This document shows positions 1 to 6,623 of a DNA stretch of 42,124 bases, in pieces. Below the pieces are notes generated by a model, which saw only the letters and a list, made by a program, of their open reading frames with translations, did no database searches and was not told the DNA's origin. The position numbers and the translations under genes are program-made. The DNA comes from Oscillospiraceae bacterium. GTDB lineage: Bacteria; Bacillota; Clostridia; Oscillospirales; Acutalibacteraceae. The stretch is from positions 1-42,124 of the forward strand of contig JALEQX010000040.1 of assembly GCA_022763825.1 (NCBI GenBank), read 5' to 3'. Every line of letters starts with the position of its first letter. Position 1 is the first letter of the stretch.

Positions 1-537
1 TGTTTCTGTATCGTCAATATAAGGAGATATATCATTTACTGAATAATAAACAACAAAATCATTACTGTAATCTTTTAACACAAAATCTAAAAAATTATGT
101 ATTTGACTTTCTTGTATAAGTTCAGATGAACTGTTATTTTCCATTTGAAAATAATAAATACTTTCGGAATGAATTTCTATTTTGGAAATATGACTGTCAA
201 TATTTTTTTGCAAGTACTCAATCGACCAATTATATATTTGTGTTAATTGAAAATCATCATAATATTTACCGTCAATATAATCGACATAAAATGTGTCATC
301 TTTATACTTGATTTTCCATTTTGGATTAACCTTCTCAAAATCAAAAATGTTGGAAGAGTGATTACTTTCGTCACGAAAATACGGTGGTACAAAATAAACT
401 GATTTAATTTCATTTCTTTCTAAATTGTATTTTTCAGATAAATATGATTTGGGTATTTGCAATATTGCTAAATACACAAAAACTAATGCAATTACTATAA
501 TTATTATCGCTAAAATGAATTTTTTACTCTTTTTCAA
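1..537 (-). CDS. Partial membrane-anchored hypothetical protein
   Basis: The minus strand is open from a TTG at 537 to the left edge (179 codons, no stop), so the C-terminus lies outside the window. The TTG is preceded by a run of six G (AGGGGGG, about 9 nt upstream) and there is an in-frame stop just upstream, so TTG is the only sensible start. The product begins with a short Lys-rich stretch followed by a hydrophobic helix (about residues 6-27), then a polar, Tyr/Asp/Ser-rich extracytoplasmic region with no domain I recognise. The single N-terminal helix with Lys before it suggests N-in, C-out topology, as a membrane anchor or uncleaved signal. Codons are strongly AT-rich (AAA, ATA, TTA), unlike the housekeeping genes to the right, which fits horizontally acquired DNA. 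Function unknown. Confidence 0.7.
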   Translation of the reverse strand, partial: MKKSKKFILAIIIIVIALVFVYLAILQIPKSYLSEKYNLERNEIKSVYFVPPYFRDESNHSSNIFDFEKVNPKWKIKYKDDTFYVDYIDGKYYDDFQLTQIYNWSIEYLQKNIDSHISKIEIHSESIYYFQMENNSSSELIQESQIHNFLDFVLKDYSNDFVVYYSVNDISPYIDDTET

Positions 538-612
538 GCATAATACCCCCCTATATTAGTACTATATCACAAAACTAATTAGAATAAAAGTACAAAATTG
601 AATATTATTAAT

Positions 613-655
613 AAAGAGGTTTGCCCAAAATGTTAGGGCAAACCTCTTTTTAAGT
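613..655 (-). terminator. Strong hairpin terminator
   Basis: A perfect 14-bp stem (613-626 against 636-649, arms AAAGAGGTTTGCCC and its complement) with a 9-nt loop, flanked by A/T runs. It ends the minus-strand gene at 650-922, whose TAA stop overlaps the outer base of the stem, and could also act on the plus strand. Confidence 0.85.
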
Positions 656-922
656 TGTGTCTCTATTTTCACTAACAATCGCATCTCGCAAATGGGCAAA
701 TGTACTTTGAGTTTTGAGTTCTGTTTCATGTTTATCAAGTTCTTGCTTAACGGCGTTCAAAATTGCAACGCTAACAGGTGGTGCAGAACTTTCACTGTAT
801 TCACCAGGAGGTGCATATGGTCGATTTTCTTTGTTTGAAGTATGAGGATATTTTTCGAGTATACTGCTTATTAGTTTTTTAGACGATGCATGCTTAACCG
901 TACGATTACTTTCATTTTTCAT
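650..922 (-). CDS. Small hypothetical protein (90 aa)
   Basis: The start ATG at 922 has a good ribosome site (AAGGAG, 7 nt upstream), a sigma-A type promoter upstream (943-971) and a strong terminator overlapping its stop, so this is a complete monocistronic unit. The protein is polar and mostly charged, with no signal peptide and no membrane helix. It has a basic N-terminal third, a Pro/Ser-rich linker (about residues 35-50, APPGEYSESSAPP) and a helical C-terminal part (VAILNAVKQELDKHETEL). I recognise no family. The size, autonomous promoter and location in an AT-rich island would suit a small accessory factor such as an antitoxin or regulator, but nothing in the sequence proves that. Confidence 0.7.
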   Translation of the reverse strand: MKNESNRTVKHASSKKLISSILEKYPHTSNKENRPYAPPGEYSESSAPPVSVAILNAVKQELDKHETELKTQSTFAHLRDAIVSENRDTT

Positions 923-942
923 TCTCCTTATTATTTGAAATG

Positions 943-971
943 ATTATATCACTGGAAGAATGATTTTTCAA
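943..971 (-). promoter_or_regulatory. Sigma-A type promoter for the 90-aa gene
   Basis: Reading the minus strand, TTGAAA (971-966), a 17-nt spacer and TATAAT (948-943), about 20 nt before the ribosome site of the gene starting at 922. Confidence 0.7.
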
Positions 972-1110
972 TAAGATAACTTTGCAATTGCCAATATTTT
1001 TTATCTACAGTCCAAAAAATATCACATAATAATCTTTTATGTTTTATTTAGTGATTTAATTTTTTCTACCTTTGCATTTTTGATGGATAAACAATATAAA
1101 AGGCTAAAAT

Positions 1111-1175
1111 AAAAAAACGCCCTGAAAATCAGGGCAGGGCAAAAGAAAAAAGAGCTGAATTTTCAGCTCTTTTTT
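1111..1175 (-). terminator. Two tandem terminators behind the tRNA-Gln remnant
   Basis: First hairpin read on the minus strand: AAGAGCTGAA-type stem 1151-1159 against 1162-1170 with T-runs on both sides. Second: GCCCTGA (1119-1125) against TCAGGGC (1129-1135) with an A7 run at 1111-1117, which becomes a U-tail on the minus strand. They lie directly after the CCA end of the tRNA fragment, as expected downstream of a real tRNA gene. Confidence 0.75.
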
Positions 1176-1176
1176 G

Positions 1177-1225
1177 TGGCAGAGGTATAAGGATTCGAAC
1201 CTTAAATGACGGAGTCAAGCTCCGT
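1177..1225 (-). pseudogene. tRNA-Gln(UUG) 3' half, 5' half missing
   Basis: On the minus strand the sequence carries an encoded CCA (1179-1177), discriminator G73, the 3' acceptor strand TACCTCT (1187-1181), a perfect T-arm (TAAGG-TTCGAAT-CCTTA), variable loop CATT, the 3' anticodon stem TCCGT and anticodon TTG. This is the usual layout of a tRNA-Gln. Upstream of anticodon position 34 the match ends: positions 32-33 read GC instead of CT, and no D-arm or 5' acceptor follows. The sequence instead runs into a response-regulator reading frame. The chance stem ACGGA/TCCGT still forms around the break. The remnant cannot make a tRNA. A break inside the anticodon loop is a typical crossover point for tRNA-targeting integrases. 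Confidence 0.75.
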
Positions 1226-1226
1226 T

Positions 1227-1496
1227 ATGTCATCAAAAAACGGAAGCGTTCGTTTAATCGCGACGGAATATAAGGTAATCGAGCTTTTTCTGCGTTCGCC
1301 TAACGTCGTTTTTTCAGCCGATACGATAACGGAACGCGTATGGGGCCGGGACAGCGAAGCGGAGATCAACGTCGTGTGGGTTCACATTTCGAATTTAAGA
1401 AAAAAATTAAAATCCGTCGCGCTCGCGTACTCGGGTTTGATAAAAGCGACGGCACCGAGCGAAGATAAAATTGAATTCACAGTTATTTTAAAATAA
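1227..1496 (+). pseudogene. Truncated OmpR-family response regulator (DNA-binding domain only)
   Basis: The frame encodes the winged-helix (Trans_reg_C) domain of an OmpR/PhoB-type regulator: recognisable TEYKVIELFLRSPN, a recognition-helix region ITERVWGRDSEAEINVVWVH and ISNLRKKL. The whole receiver domain is absent; upstream codons come from the tRNA remnant. I place the possible Met at 1227, but there is no convincing ribosome site. The C-terminus is also odd: the usual GVGY beta-hairpin ending is replaced by an unrelated tail after LRKKLKSV. A free DNA-binding domain could in principle be made, but loss of the receiver, lack of a promoter and the junction at 1218-1225 point to a broken gene. 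GC content and codon use match the right-hand chromosomal genes rather than the AT-rich left side. Confidence 0.7.
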
Positions 1497-1503
1497 AAAC
1501 AGA

Positions 1504-1547
1504 GCCGTAAGTTTCGGAACAAAATCCGATTTACGGCACGTTTTTTT
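1504..1547 (+). terminator. Hairpin terminator after the response-regulator fragment
   Basis: GCCGTAA (1504-1510) pairs with TTACGGC (1531-1537); an inner TCGGA/TCCGA stem extends it. A T7 run follows at 1541-1547. Confidence 0.75.
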
Positions 1548-1551
1548 ACGC

Positions 1552-1716
1552 AAACATTCTTTATGTAGGGGAAGATATCATCTTCCCGAATGAGACTTGC
1601 GGTTTTATCAATAATAAATTTGCGTCGGCAATATGAAATCTGCGGTTTTGAGTCGGCAAAATCATTTTTTTAATTTCCGCCTTTACCGCGGGAAGACAAT
1701 GTCTTCCCCTACGTCA
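1552..1716. repeat. MITE-like inverted-repeat element, copy 1
   Basis: The ends carry perfect 11-bp inverted repeats, GTAGGGGAAGA (1565-1575) and TCTTCCCCTAC (1702-1712), and each end folds into its own small hairpin. Inside, TGCGGTTTT and GTCGGCAA each occur twice as direct repeats. No coding capacity. The 24 nt at 1552-1575 recur exactly at 6547-6570, where the same two arms form a compact hairpin. This indicates a dispersed non-coding repeat family in this genome. No transposase is present. Confidence 0.6.
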
Positions 1717-1795
1717 CAATTAAAATTTTTACGATAATTATAATTTAATTATCATCGAAAATTGAACAAATTTTTTTCTGACCGCTGAACACTGA

Positions 1796-2629
1796 TTATT
1801 GTTTATAATGTTCCTTTACAAATGCAATTTCCGCCTTGTATCCCTCGATATCATTAGGCGTTTCGAGGTTAAACGGCAGGGAGTCGAACGCGGGGTGATT
1901 GACAACCGCCATGAGCGCGTCCGCGCCGATATTGCCCTCGCCCAGCTTCTGATGTCTGTCCTTATGCGAACCGAGGACGTTCATGCTGTCGTTTAAATGA
2001 ACGGCTTTGAGTCTGTCAAGACCTATCACCCTGTCGAATTCCTCAACAACGCCGTCGAGCGAATTTACAATGTCGTAACCGCCGTCGAATATATGGCACG
2101 TGTCAAGACAAACGCCGAGTTTTTCGGGCATTTTAACGCGGTCGATAATCTCGCGTATTTCCTCGAATGTCCTGCCGATTTCGCTTCCCTTGCCCGCCAT
2201 GGTTTCGAGTAAAACAGTTGTTTTCAGATCCTCTCTCAAAACAGAGTCAAGCGTGTCGACAATGAGTTCTATACCCTTTTCCACGCCCTGCTTTACGTGC
2301 GAGCCGGGATGAAAATTATAATAATTTCCGGGAAGCATATCCATCCGTTTAAGATCATCCGCGAACGTCTCGCGTGCAAAACGGCGGATATTCTCGTCCG
2401 CGGCGCACGCGTTTAACGTATACGGCGCGTGAGCGACTATTTTGCCGAAATTATGCTCCTTGGAGAAATCGAGAAACGCCGAAATATCATCCGGGTCGAC
2501 GCTCTTCGCCGCGCCCCCTCTCGGATTCCTCGTAAAAAACTGAAATGTATTTGCTCCTATGTCGTACGCCTGCTTTCCCATAGCAAGAAAGCCCTTCGAC
2601 GACGATAAATGACAACCGATGTATAACAT
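1796..2629 (-). CDS. nfo: Endonuclease IV (AP endonuclease)
   Basis: 277 aa, the normal length for the TIM-barrel AP endonuclease 2 family, which cuts 5' to abasic sites in base-excision repair. Zinc-ligand motifs are present in order: HAPYTLN, the Glu of [29 protein letters not shown], the Asp/His pair of [12 protein letters not shown] and the Glu of NLETPND. The start ATG at 2629 follows GGAGG with good spacing. It lies 43 nt downstream of the HAD-phosphatase gene on the same strand and probably forms a two-gene transcript with it. The last codons and stop (AAACAATAA) are part of the dispersed AAACAATAATTTA repeat family. The endonuclease call is certain; nothing suggests inactivation. Confidence 0.97.
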   Translation of the reverse strand: MLYIGCHLSSSKGFLAMGKQAYDIGANTFQFFTRNPRGGAAKSVDPDDISAFLDFSKEHNFGKIVAHAPYTLNACAADENIRRFARETFADDLKRMDMLPGNYYNFHPGSHVKQGVEKGIELIVDTLDSVLREDLKTTVLLETMAGKGSEIGRTFEEIREIIDRVKMPEKLGVCLDTCHIFDGGYDIVNSLDGVVEEFDRVIGLDRLKAVHLNDSMNVLGSHKDRHQKLGEGNIGADALMAVVNHPAFDSLPFNLETPNDIEGYKAEIAFVKEHYKQ

Positions 2630-2643
2630 ATTTCCTCCGTGAG

Positions 2644-2682
2644 CAATAAATTATTGCGTGTAACGCAGCAATTTATTGTTTT
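2644..2682. repeat. AAACAATAATTTA-family inverted repeat between gph and nfo
   Basis: CAATAAATT at 2644-2652 is inverted at 2670-2678 (AATTTATTG), with an inner GCG/CGC stem. The right arm supplies the Lys-Gln-stop codons of the phosphatase gene. Confidence 0.55.
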
Positions 2683-3326
2683 GTTATTTCTTTTTCAAGT
2701 TCTTTCATATTTTTAACTATCTTCCGCGCGCCGGCGTTTACAAGCTCCTCGTCCGTTCTGAAGCCCCAGTCGACCGAAATACAGTCAATACCCGCGTTCC
2801 CCGCCGTCATGATATCAACCTCGCTGTCGCCTATGTACACGGCGTTTTCTTTTTTTATATTAAACTTTTCAAGTACAAGGTTGACGGAGTCGGGGTACGG
2901 CTTTTTGCGTATGGAATCTTTAAGCCCGAGAGCGAAGCCGAACAGCCCGTCGAAGTAATCTTTACATAAAGTCTGCACCGCGTAGTCTGATTTGTTCGAC
3001 ACAACGGCGGTCTTAATTCCGAGAGAATCAAGGCGTTTGATAAGTTCAATAATCCCGTCGTACGCCCTCGTTTTGTCGTTGCAGTGAACCGCGTAATGCT
3101 CATTAAAACATTCAAACACTTTTTCTGTCGTTCCTTTTGACGAATTTTCGGGGACGCCCAGTTCGACGAGCCTTCTTATTCCGTTTCCGACAAACCGCCT
3201 CGTTTCTTCAAGCGTTCTTATCGGCAGACCGTTTTCTTTGAGCGCGAAATTGAGAGAATCCTTTAAATCCTCAAGCGTATTTAAAATTGTTCCGTCCATA
3301 TCGAATATCGCAAGCGAATACTTCAT
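2673..3326 (-). CDS. HAD-family phosphatase, phosphoglycolate phosphatase-like
   Basis: 217 aa, HAD subfamily IA with helical cap. Motif I is FDMDGT (nucleophile D9, acid/base D11), motif II is the Ser of VVSNKS, motif III is the Lys region KKPYP and motif IV is GDSEVDI. The closest functional classes are phosphoglycolate phosphatase (Gph) and pyrophosphatase PpaX; motifs alone cannot separate them, so I give no symbol. Phosphoglycolate released from DNA 3' ends during repair would make sense beside endonuclease IV, but that is inference. The start ATG at 3326 has GAGGA upstream, and a promoter is visible at 3350-3378. The gene ends in Lys-Gln-stop made by a repeat arm. Confidence 0.85.
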   Translation of the reverse strand: MKYSLAIFDMDGTILNTLEDLKDSLNFALKENGLPIRTLEETRRFVGNGIRRLVELGVPENSSKGTTEKVFECFNEHYAVHCNDKTRAYDGIIELIKRLDSLGIKTAVVSNKSDYAVQTLCKDYFDGLFGFALGLKDSIRKKPYPDSVNLVLEKFNIKKENAVYIGDSEVDIMTAGNAGIDCISVDWGFRTDEELVNAGARKIVKNMKELEKEITKQ

Positions 3327-3349
3327 AATTTTTCCTCTTTTCCGTCCTT

Positions 3350-3378
3350 ATTTTACAACAACGAAACGCATTTATCAA
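3350..3378 (-). promoter_or_regulatory. Promoter for the gph-like/nfo pair
   Basis: Minus strand TTGATA (3378-3373), 17-nt spacer, TAAAAT (3355-3350). Its -35 box lies 8 nt from the -35 box of the divergent uxaC promoter, so the two are back to back. Confidence 0.6.
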
Positions 3379-3386
3379 GTATTTGC

Positions 3387-3415
3387 TTGTAACTTCGCGC
3401 GCGGTGTGATATTAT
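3387..3415 (+). promoter_or_regulatory. Promoter for uxaC
   Basis: TTGTAA (3387-3392), 17-nt spacer, TATTAT (3410-3415), 40 nt before the uxaC start. I see no clear operator palindrome. Confidence 0.6.
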
Positions 3416-3455
3416 ATTATTAACAGAATTCAATAATGTATCGGAGCTGACGGAT

Positions 3456-4859
3456 ATGAAAGAATTTATGGGCGAGGATTTTCTCCTTGATTCGAATACG
3501 GAAAAAGAACTTTTTGCTTTTTGTAAGGACGCACCGATTTTTGACTGGCACTGTCATCTTTCACCCGAGGAAATATATAGAAACGAAACGCCGAAAAACA
3601 TAACGGAGCTTTGGCTCGGCGGCGACCATTACAAGTGGCGCGCGATGAGATGCGCGGGTATAAACGAGGAACTTATCACCGGAAACGCCGGCGATTACGA
3701 TAAGTTCAAAGCGTGGTCGTCCGTCATGGACATGTGTCCGGGCAATCCGCTTTACCACTGGACCCACCTCGAATTACAGCGTTATTTCAACATAAAAAAG
3801 ACGCTGTCTCCCCGCACGGCGGACGAAATCTGGGAGGAGACGAACTCGCAGATAGCCTCCGGCGGATTCAAACCCCGCGAGCTTATCACCCGTTCAAACG
3901 TCGTATGCGTATGCACGACCGACGACCCGGCGGACAGTCTCGAATATCATAAAAAATTAAGAGAAGATACGTCGTTTAAATGCAAGGTCCTCCCCGCGTT
4001 CAGACCCGATAAGGCGTTATATATCGATCAGCCGACTTTTAAAAATTACATTGAAAAGTTATCCTCGTCGGCTGACAAATCCATTGAAACCTTTAACGAT
4101 TTAAGGGACGTTTTACTCTCACGAATCGAGCTTTTCGATTCGCTCGGATGCAGGGCGACCGACCATGCGCTTACATATATGCCGACTTTAAGAGCCGACG
4201 AAAAAGAGCTTGACTCGATTCTTAAAAAAGGCATAAACGGCGAAAACGTAACAAACGAAGAAGCCGACAAATACAAAACGGAGCTTATGCTTTTCCTTGC
4301 AAGGGAATATTACAAAAAGGGCTGGGCAATGGAATTACATCTCGGCGCAATGAGGAACAACAACACGCTCATGTTCAACAAAATCGGCGCCGATACCGGC
4401 TTTGATTCCATGAACGACGCACGTCAGGCGGAATCGTTGTCTAAATTCCTCGACATGCTCGCAAGTGAAAATTCGCTGCCGAAAACGATTCTTTTCACGC
4501 TCAACCCCAAGGACAACTACGTTTTAGGCTCCATGACGGGCAACTTCCAGACAGACGAGGCTGTTTCGAAAATTCAGTTCGGCTCCGCGTGGTGGTTCAA
4601 CGACAATATCGACGGCATGCGCGAGCAGATAAAGGCGTTCGCAAACCTCGGCGTTATCGGCGGATTCATAGGCATGGTAACGGATTCGAGATCGTTTTTG
4701 TCATACCCGAGACACGAATATTTCAGACGTATATTCTGCTCGTTCTTAGGCTCCATGGTCGAGAGGGGCGAGTACCCGTACGAACCGGAAATTCTTAAAT
4801 CAATCGTCAACAACGTATCGTTTTACAATGCGAAAAAATATTTCGGCGTCGAGGTGTAA
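3456..4859 (+). CDS. uxaC: Glucuronate isomerase
   Basis: 467 aa, full length for UxaC of the amidohydrolase superfamily, which isomerises D-glucuronate to fructuronate and galacturonate to tagaturonate at the head of hexuronate catabolism. Diagnostic features are the N-terminal DWHCHLSP metal-binding motif, the ELHLGAMRNNN segment and the WWFNDNIDGM and TDSRSFLSYPRHEYFRR blocks near the C-terminus. The start has GGAG about 10 nt upstream. No other uronate gene (uxuA, uxuB, kdgK) is next to it, so the pathway must be completed elsewhere. The next gene starts 2 nt after its stop, so the two are translationally coupled. Fits pectin or xylan side-chain use. Confidence 0.97.
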   Translation: MKEFMGEDFLLDSNTEKELFAFCKDAPIFDWHCHLSPEEIYRNETPKNITELWLGGDHYKWRAMRCAGINEELITGNAGDYDKFKAWSSVMDMCPGNPLYHWTHLELQRYFNIKKTLSPRTADEIWEETNSQIASGGFKPRELITRSNVVCVCTTDDPADSLEYHKKLREDTSFKCKVLPAFRPDKALYIDQPTFKNYIEKLSSSADKSIETFNDLRDVLLSRIELFDSLGCRATDHALTYMPTLRADEKELDSILKKGINGENVTNEEADKYKTELMLFLAREYYKKGWAMELHLGAMRNNNTLMFNKIGADTGFDSMNDARQAESLSKFLDMLASENSLPKTILFTLNPKDNYVLGSMTGNFQTDEAVSKIQFGSAWWFNDNIDGMREQIKAFANLGVIGGFIGMVTDSRSFLSYPRHEYFRRIFCSFLGSMVERGEYPYEPEILKSIVNNVSFYNAKKYFGVEV

Positions 4860-4861
4860 AA

Positions 4862-5581
4862 ATGGCTGAATTTACATACGGATTTAATATAAAAAGAGAT
4901 AAACGCATATCGCCGGACGTTTTATCGGCGGACAACGAAAAATATATAGCCCGTCTTTCGGATTTCGAATCGGCTAATCATATCGAAACCCGCCTTTTTG
5001 CCGTACTGACTTCAATGAAAACGGACGACGGCAAAACGGTTATTAAAAATTCGCTCGAAGAAAACGACATGATGACGGCGAGAAAAATTCTCAGCGATAT
5101 GTACGGAATCGTTCATTATTTTATAATTTCGGGAAAAAATTTCGAAAGAGTAAATATAATAGGCAAATTTTTAAAGACGTTTAATAAGAATATAAAAATT
5201 CATTTCGCCGTCTGCGAGGGCGAGGATGTAAACGGCGTTCTCGACTTAAACGCGGTCGATTCGGTCATCACGGTTACAGATGACGAAATGAACAAGGCGA
5301 AAAATTCACTTGACAAGACGGAACATCTTCATATTTCCGACTCCGATTCGGCGGCTCTTTACGCCGGAGCAAAGATTGCAAAAACGGCGAAAAACAAGAG
5401 GCGGAACGCGCTCGTGATGTTTTCCGACGTTTGCGAACTCGAGACTCCCGTACCGCTTGACGCGGACGGAGAATTAAATGAAAATCATACCGAAGAAAAT
5501 GAAGAACAGACTGCGGAAAACGCTCCGGTAAATGAGGAAACTGCCGTCACGCCGGACAAATCGGAAAATTCGGCACAATAA
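4862..5581 (+). CDS. Degenerate cysteine-synthase-like protein, probably non-catalytic
   Basis: 239 aa. By eye it aligns with O-acetylserine sulfhydrylase (CysK), but with key parts missing. Residues 28-49 match the N-terminal block that normally holds the PLP lysine (SVKDR), which here reads HIETR, so the lysine is replaced by Glu42. The central 90-residue moving subdomain with the SGNTG loop is gone. Residues about 108-125 match the region of the phosphate-binding GTGGT loop but read ISGKNF. Residues about 150-195 match the CysK end well (DSVITVTDDE, SAALYAGAKIAK, NALVMFSDV). The last 40 residues are an acidic Glu/Asn/Thr tail. The reading frame is intact and coupled to uxaC (2-nt gap), so it is likely made. 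It may be a PLP-free regulator or scaffold; function unknown. Confidence 0.6.
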   Translation: MAEFTYGFNIKRDKRISPDVLSADNEKYIARLSDFESANHIETRLFAVLTSMKTDDGKTVIKNSLEENDMMTARKILSDMYGIVHYFIISGKNFERVNIIGKFLKTFNKNIKIHFAVCEGEDVNGVLDLNAVDSVITVTDDEMNKAKNSLDKTEHLHISDSDSAALYAGAKIAKTAKNKRRNALVMFSDVCELETPVPLDADGELNENHTEENEEQTAENAPVNEETAVTPDKSENSAQ

Positions 5582-5599
5582 TTCGGGAAGTGACTTTTT

Positions 5600-6529
5600 G
5601 TGACAAAGAAAAAACTTCTGATAATATTTAACCCGCGGGCGGGCAGAAACGAGAACCGCCCCGACGTAAATTATATAAGAAAAACTCTTGAAAGTCATGA
5701 TTTTGACGTCGACGTAAAACTGACGGTATGCAGGGGCGACGCAGAGGAACTTGCGTATATTTATGCAAAGAAATACGACGTTCTGACCGTCTGCGGCGGC
5801 GACGGAACCTTGAGCGAGGCGATAAAGGGCGTTGTCCGTTCCGGCTCCGATGTGCCGGTGGGCTACATTCCGACAGGCTCGACAAACGACCTCGCCGCGA
5901 CCGTAGGCATTCCGACCGACGTAAACAAAGCCGTCGAGCTTATAGCCTCGGGCAATGTCAACACTTATGATTCGGCTTCGTTTAATTCCGGCGGATTTTC
6001 ATATATCGCATGCTTCGGTCCCGGAACTCACATATCGTACTCGACTCCCCAGCGGATGAAAAACGCTCTCGGATACAGTGCATATACGTTGAACGGATTT
6101 TTATTCAATGTCATCCCGACCGTGCTTGAAGCAAAGCCCAAGCATATCAAAATAGAATACGACGGCAAAACGCTCGACGATTATTTTTATTTCGGCGCGG
6201 TTTCAAACGCACTGAGCGTCGCGAGGATGTTCAATTTCGATAAAAATAAAGTCCGTCTCAACGACGGAAAATATGAAATTATGCTCGTAAGAAAAATTCA
6301 CGGCGTAGCCGGACTTATAGATACCGTGTTCAAACTTCTGCGCGGAGACCTCGACTGCGATTCGCTGTTGTTTTTGACCGCTTCCGAAGTTAAATTTGAA
6401 TTCGATTCGCCCGTAAACTGGATAACCGACGGCGAGTTCGGCGGAAAGATTCGCAAAGCGGACATCAGGATAAAAAAACACGCTGTCAGACTGCTTTGTC
6501 CCGACAGCGAGCTGTTTATTAAACAATAA
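5600..6529 (+). CDS. Diacylglycerol kinase-family lipid kinase (DagK/YegS type)
   Basis: 309 aa, full length for the DAGKc family. IFNPRAG lies near the N-terminus, the ATP-loop GGDGT is at residues 66-70, and PTGSTNDLA is at about 92-100, followed by the two-layer beta C-terminal domain ending in a GxxxDG-like WITDGEFGG. It would phosphorylate diacylglycerol or a related lipid at the cytoplasmic face, recycling lipid from lipoteichoic acid or phospholipid turnover. The start is GTG at 5600 with GGAAG upstream; the gap to the previous gene is 18 nt, so it is probably the third gene of the uxaC transcript. The Lys-Gln-stop end is formed by the AAACAATAATTTA repeat. The exact substrate cannot be read from sequence. 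Confidence 0.9.
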   Translation: MTKKKLLIIFNPRAGRNENRPDVNYIRKTLESHDFDVDVKLTVCRGDAEELAYIYAKKYDVLTVCGGDGTLSEAIKGVVRSGSDVPVGYIPTGSTNDLAATVGIPTDVNKAVELIASGNVNTYDSASFNSGGFSYIACFGPGTHISYSTPQRMKNALGYSAYTLNGFLFNVIPTVLEAKPKHIKIEYDGKTLDDYFYFGAVSNALSVARMFNFDKNKVRLNDGKYEIMLVRKIHGVAGLIDTVFKLLRGDLDCDSLLFLTASEVKFEFDSPVNWITDGEFGGKIRKADIRIKKHAVRLLCPDSELFIKQ

Positions 6530-6623
6530 TTTATTGTTCCAAACATAAACATTCTTTATGTAGGGGAAGACAATGGCTTCCCCTACATATTTTGTTTATG
6601 CCTTATAGTAAATTATTGTTTAC
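6521..6623. repeat. Nested inverted repeats between convergent genes
   Basis: The outer arms AAACAATAATTTA (6521-6533) and TAAATTATTGTTT (6609-6621) enclose CATAAAC/GTTTATG (6544-6550, 6593-6599) and an inner ATGTAGGGGAAG/CTTCCCCTACAT hairpin (6558-6569, 6577-6588). The 24 nt at 6547-6570 are identical to 1552-1575. The outer arms overlap the stop codons of both flanking genes. The layout reads as one repeat family inserted in another, and may serve as a bidirectional terminator. Confidence 0.6.

Noticed and set aside
126-311. 61-aa plus-strand frame at the left end
   Set aside because: Antisense to the long open minus-strand frame that has a ribosome site and membrane anchor.
1206-1226. Met at 1206 as start of the response-regulator frame
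   Set aside because: Those codons are the tRNA anticodon-arm sequence; no ribosome site, so not a real N-terminus.
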